DNA of 10,009 nt. It comes from Dimargaris cristalligena (Eukaryota; Kickxellomycota; Dimargaritomycetes; Dimargaritales; Dimargaritaceae). The stretch covers positions 1 through 10,009 of the forward strand of contig JANBQC010000812.1 of the NCBI GenBank assembly GCA_027576995.1. The letters are read 5' to 3'. The notes under the pieces were generated by a model that saw only the letters and a list, made by a program, of their open reading frames with translations, was not told the DNA's origin and made no database searches. A program made the translations under genes and the position numbers. Shown piece by piece: positions 6,664 through 10,009 of this stretch; position 1 is the first letter of the stretch; the number at the start of each line of letters is the position of its first letter.

Positions 6664-7706
6664 GGGGGTGGTTTAAATACTATAAATGAATGGACTTTAA
6701 GGGCTTGATGCTTTGATTGCATAATATTGAGGTATAATAGCCAACTTGTAGTTATGTGAGTGTGTTATTCCCAAGGATGGTGAGTGGGCACATTTTATTT
6801 TTGGCTTGATTAAAAGTCTGAACTCTTGTTCTCTCTCCCTGTATAATTAGCTGAGGATATTTGAATACATGAGGTAGTGGTACAGTTGGGGTGCAGCTGA
6901 GTAATACAGGTTGATAACTATTACCAGGGTTAACAACATCGGTTGCTTACAAAAAAATTACAGCAGGTGTGGGCTGAGAGTTGGCCCTCATATTAAGTGA
7001 TACTGCTTCCATGGGAATATCACTGTCTTGGTACAACATGGCTAATCCTTATATACATGGGCATGTTTTTCATAATAGTTTGAGGAGATGTAAAATCAGT
7101 GATCATATAATCAATGTCGAAACAAGAGGGAAATGCACCTCTTGTTGTGCAGACCACTATGCCACACCATGTTGAATTAGGTATAGCATGGTAATACCTC
7201 ACCAACCTTCTTTGACAGGTAGTCCCCCCTTGTATTATAATAGCTTTAATTTACATTGCTGGAGTCATTGCTAATAAACCAGTGGTAATAGTAAGTTCCT
7301 TATCTGATACATCACCCCCATTAAACCACATGGTAGGGTATCACAAGTGCAGCCAGTCCAACAGGGGACTTGCAAAGTGGAGTAGCCCAAGGCTACCACC
7401 AGTCACCTTGCAACTCTACCTAGTCAGCTATTTGTGATTGGGATAACTATCCCATCTTCAATTATTCCAATGGCCACTTTCAGTGAGTACTGGTCCTGAC
7501 ATCATATGCACCAAGAGTGAGACCTCCTTTTTCTTCCTTGAGGTGCATTACCTTGCCCTGGCTAAATTCATGGAGCCTGTCTGCCCAAGACTTATTATGG
7601 ACTCCCCTAAACTATAAAAGGCCAGACCACTCTATTCCTATTATAGGTAGCATATCCAACAGGCCTACAGCTAAACAGCCAATTTTTATTCTTATTATTT
7701 TTGCAG
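6664..7706. other. CpG-poor region with no convincing gene, possibly upstream exons or introns of the UBZ4 gene
   Basis: About 1 kb between LTR-E and the zinc-finger exon. No frame on either strand is convincing. Several strong splice-donor-like sites occur on the plus strand (GTAAGT at 7291, GTGAGT at 7483), and a TTTTTGCAG acceptor ends at 7706, so spliced upstream exons of the interrupted gene could lie here. I cannot assemble a coherent protein from it. A short frame around 6981-7175 contains a HGHxF pattern but nothing I can assign. Confidence 0.4.
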
Positions 7707-7733
7707 CTACCCCTGCCAATCATCAGCAAGAAT

Positions 7734-7738
7734 ATCTC
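7734..7738 (+). repeat. Left target site duplication of LTR-F (ATCTC)
   Basis: ATCTC directly precedes the TGTCA start of LTR-F and is repeated exactly at 8288-8292 after its TGACA end. This fixes both LTR boundaries. Confidence 0.9.
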
Positions 7739-8287
7739 TGTCATCCCACCTAATCCTCCCTAAATATGGGAATACTGATTGTCCCATCCTATCTTGCCTT
7801 ATTGTACTATATTACCCCCCTTTGCTATATAACCCACTATGTCTGGGTCCCAACACTTCTCACACAATACTCCACTGGCTGATCCAATATTCCTTTTTTT
7901 CCAGCAGAGTCTTCTGAAAGCAAGCCCACCCAGTCAAGACTCTGACCCTCACCTCTTCTTTAGTCATCCCATTCTCTTAGGGACCTCTTATTCTGAGTGG
8001 TCCCCACATATAAATAACCAGGCCCCTCTGGGACCAGTTCAGCTCTTTAGCTTATTCCTCATCCCCATAGTTTACCTCAATAAATTCCCTATACACTCAC
8101 CCATTGTACTAACTAGTAAGTGTACCTGCTGCACGACCCTTGCATTAGCTTGCACCTATCCTTATTTGGTTAGTACCGACCCCTCCCTAATGCTAGTAGC
8201 CTGCTTGGCCAGGTCTAAGCCCTGCCTACCATTAGAAGCCTATCCCTGGGACTCTTGATGGACTAAAAGTGGTTAACCCAGGTGACA
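7739..8287 (+). mobile_element. LTR-F, solo LTR with intact 5-bp target duplication
   Basis: A 549-bp sense LTR, TGTCATCCC...GGTGACA, flanked by perfect ATCTC duplications, which defines the family ends and a 5-bp staggered integration typical of LTR retrotransposons. TATATAA is at 7826-7832 and AATAAA at 8079-8084. The U3 hairpin of LTR-A and LTR-B is missing; instead a 6-bp inverted repeat ATGGGA/TCCCAT sits further upstream near 7766-7787. There are only two CpG. It lies in the same orientation as the gene it interrupts, so its polyadenylation signal could truncate that gene's transcripts and its promoter could start new ones. Confidence 0.92.
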
Positions 8288-8292
8288 ATCTC
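8288..8292 (+). repeat. Right target site duplication of LTR-F (ATCTC)
   Basis: Exact copy of 7734-7738, immediately after the LTR's terminal TGACA. Confidence 0.9.
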
Positions 8293-8821
8293 CAACCTCC
8301 CTCCCCTTCTGCCATACTCACTCTGCCCATAATACAACTCCCCACCTTTACTCTAGCCATTATTGCCATAGTGGCATTGATATCAGTCCAAAACTGCCAC
8401 ACCCACCCTAAAAATTCGGACCCTCCCCATGGGGATGTGGCCACCTCTTCCTCTTCCGTGGATTATACCAGCCACCCCCAGCTTGTTCACTGCGGAAAAG
8501 CCCCCCGAGTGAAGATGCTGGTATGTTCCTATTGTAAAGACCAGTTCCTGCCTAGTGTCATTAATAGTCACATGAGGACCTGTTCCAGTAACCCTGCCAA
8601 TGCAAAATAGTGGGTACTTACGGAGTCCTTCCCATTCTGGTTTAAACCTCCCATTATTGGTAGTCCTGACAGTCATCAGACCTTCTGAATCACCATGACT
8701 TGGCAGCAGATGGCTCTGCTGACATCGTACACCATATACCATGATTATTAAACATGGGGCTACTTGATTTTAGTTTCACCCACTTGTTCCCCTCTTGACG
8801 ACATATCTTACATATTGTTTC

Positions 8822-8827
8822 AATAAA
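8822..8827 (+). terminator. Polyadenylation signal AATAAA of the UBZ4 gene
   Basis: A canonical AATAAA about 210 bp after the TAG stop at 8610, on the same strand, with T-rich sequence downstream. It suits the end of the interrupted gene's transcript. Confidence 0.5.
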
Positions 8828-9924
8828 TGAAAATGTCTTTACTGTCAATTTTACTTATAAAATATGGGTCTGGATAGCCGGTAGGCAATGTTAGGTGCTA
8901 TTGTTGTCGCTACCCCATGTGCCAATGATTTCTTGATCCTGGGACTCAGTGTATAGCCCAATGTGCTGTCACTGGGTTAAAGTGATTAAGATGAGTTTCA
9001 TTACATGTTGATGACAGGATGCCACTCAACATACATCTGGTTGGTGATCCTATATGCCCTGGCTATTGTCATGCCTTCTAACTATATTTATAAATGATCC
9101 CCCCGACCACTACTCTGACATTAGCGGACCAGTCTGAATCAAAACACCTCTGTCGCACCCAGGGATCGACCCCGATGGATTTACACCCATGTGCAGAACC
9201 TCGCTTTAGGTAACTCTGGGTGCCTCCGCCCTTAATATTCTAGGCCCAAGGATGCGGCTTATAGGTGTCAGAAAACCATTTCATCCCGAGTGTGGAATAT
9301 TCTTCCCAATACGGTACATGCTTACTGGCCTCCTATTGGTCAGATTTTCCCTAATAAAACTATCGCGGAGAGCTTAATCATCTCCTTGTGGTTCTTTCCT
9401 ACTTTTATCTAATTTTGACTTAAGCTTTATTATCAATCTCGGATTATCATCTACGAGAGAACTTGCGGTTATTCCAACAATAGGATCACAATTCCACCCA
9501 GAGCAGTTTGATATCAATGCGGCAGGTCCTTGGCCTACAGAAAAGGGAATGATCAAAGGGGTAGAGGATACTGGATTCGGGGGTGCGGAGGCCCTTGACT
9601 GGTGATAAGTGTAGGTGCAGAGAATAAAATAAATATAAAAAGAGAGATGTGGTACTCTGCATAATTAGATAAGCGAGTGATATTCCTGTAAAGAGACACT
9701 TCTCTTCATGGTTTGCAACTTCCTTTTTATTCAAAGGATTTCAGCACCTTATATATGCAAAACTAGATGCTTCAATGAAATCAATGTCTCTAAGCGGATA
9801 GGGAAATTATAGCAAAAAAAAAGATGAGATAGGATAGAAAGTTGGACATACTTCCATAATAATAAAAATGAAATATAATATCAAAAGGCTGCTCATAAAA
9901 AGCCGCCAAATAGCCATTATGTGG
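8828..9924. other. Intergenic DNA, no gene recognised
   Basis: About 1.1 kb. The first half has ordinary CpG content and the last 300 bp are AT- and purine-rich. Minus-strand frames between 9374 and 9734 are short, overlap one another and resemble no family. An AATAAA at 9353-9358 on the plus strand has no associated gene. A 7-bp inverted repeat GCACCCA/TGGGTGC (9155-9161/9217-9223) encloses a tRNA-like but unconvincing fold. Confidence 0.5.
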
Positions 9925-10009
9925 TGTCGCCCGAGTTGACCACTCTTAGTCCGTCAAGAGTCTCGGGGGTAGGCTTCTAACAGTAGGTGGGGCGTTGGAC
10001 ACGGCCAAG
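9925..10009 (-). mobile_element. LTR-G, CpG-rich LTR running off the window
   Basis: The last 85 bp of the window are the 3' end of another family copy on the minus strand: TGTCGCC at 9925, a perfect near-3' hairpin ACTCTT/AAGAGT (9942-9947/9956-9961), then the conserved GGCTTCTAACAGTAGGT block. It holds six CpG in 85 bp, where most other copies have TpG or CpA. It is therefore the least decayed and probably youngest copy here, and may be the edge of a complete element beyond the window. Confidence 0.8.

Larger units (their letters stand above)
7707..8610 (+). pseudogene. 3' part of a gene encoding a UBZ4-type zinc finger, interrupted by solo LTR-F
   Basis: A frame follows a splice-acceptor-like TTTTTGCAG ending at 7706. 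It runs to the target site ATCTC, is broken by LTR-F, and resumes in the same frame after the duplicated ATCTC, ending at TAG 8608-8610. Read from the left, the LTR brings a stop at about 7751. The C-terminus carries C-x2-C-x11-H-x3-C (Cys at 8524, last Cys codon ending 8583), preceded by LV and containing a Pro and an IN pair before the His. That matches the UBZ4 fingers of RAD18, SPRTN, FAN1 or WRNIP1, which bind ubiquitin at damaged DNA. The Asp normally two residues after the His is Arg here. Only eight residues follow the finger, as in proteins with a C-terminal UBZ. The parent family is not identifiable. Alternatively the LTR lies in an intron ending at an AG near 8381, leaving the gene functional. 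Confidence 0.5.

Noticed and set aside
6981..7175. 64-codon frame with a HGHxF pattern, considered as a SprT/SPRTN metalloprotease fragment upstream of the UBZ finger
   Set aside because: No HExxH motif is visible upstream and the later zinc-binding and WW-containing regions of SPRTN do not appear. The resemblance is too weak to call.
6173..8287. LTR-E and LTR-F as the two ends of one non-autonomous retrotransposon
   Set aside because: They share orientation, but LTR-F has its own perfect ATCTC duplication on both sides, and there is no primer-binding site after E or polypurine tract before F.
9155..9223. tRNA-like fold on the minus strand with a 7-bp acceptor-like stem and a partial B-box (GGGTCGATCCC)
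   Set aside because: Length is 69 nt, no A box is present, the inner helix has a 4-nt loop, and the T-arm register conflicts with the acceptor stem. At most a relic or chance.

Overview
The window looks like fungal nuclear DNA. The single intact gene encodes a secreted protein with an Asp-triad (3D / double-psi beta-barrel) domain of a type I associated with early-diverging fungi. There are long AT-rich stretches without genes, solo long terminal repeats (LTRs) with TATA boxes and AATAAA signals, and fungal-type splice signals. A zoopagomycete or mucoromycete-grade fungus is my best guess, but that placement is inference. I see no prokaryotic operon structure and no rRNA, convincing tRNA or CRISPR.

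Layout. Positions 1-1660 are a repeat island: two diverged LTRs of one family, head-to-head (LTR-A minus, LTR-B plus), around about 450 bp of AT-rich DNA. Positions 1660-3360 have normal CpG content, one doubtful small reading frame and several inverted repeats. Positions 3359-4734 hold the main gene: a TATA box, a pyrimidine-rich leader and an intron-free 342-codon frame. Positions 4735-5555 contain no gene I can support. Positions 5556-6663 are a second inverted LTR pair (LTR-D minus, LTR-E plus) lying in about 1.5 kb with no CpG at all. Positions 6664-7706 are CpG-poor and without a convincing gene. Positions 7707-8610 carry the 3' end of a gene encoding a UBZ4-type zinc finger. It is interrupted by solo LTR-F, which has a perfect 5-bp target duplication (ATCTC). 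Positions 8611-9924 are intergenic. At 9925 another LTR of the family (LTR-G, minus) begins and runs off the window.

How it fits together. All repeats are one LTR family (about 520-590 bp, TGTC...GACA). No gag or pol reading frame is present, so what remains is solo LTRs or fragments. The copies differ strongly in CpG content: LTR-G has 6 CpG in 85 bp, LTR-D none in 586 bp. At aligned sites CpG in one copy is TpG or CpA in another, which suggests decay by cytosine methylation. The intact secreted-protein gene is CpG-rich (about 77 CpG in 1,029 bp) and sits between LTRs whose sense strands point toward it from both sides.
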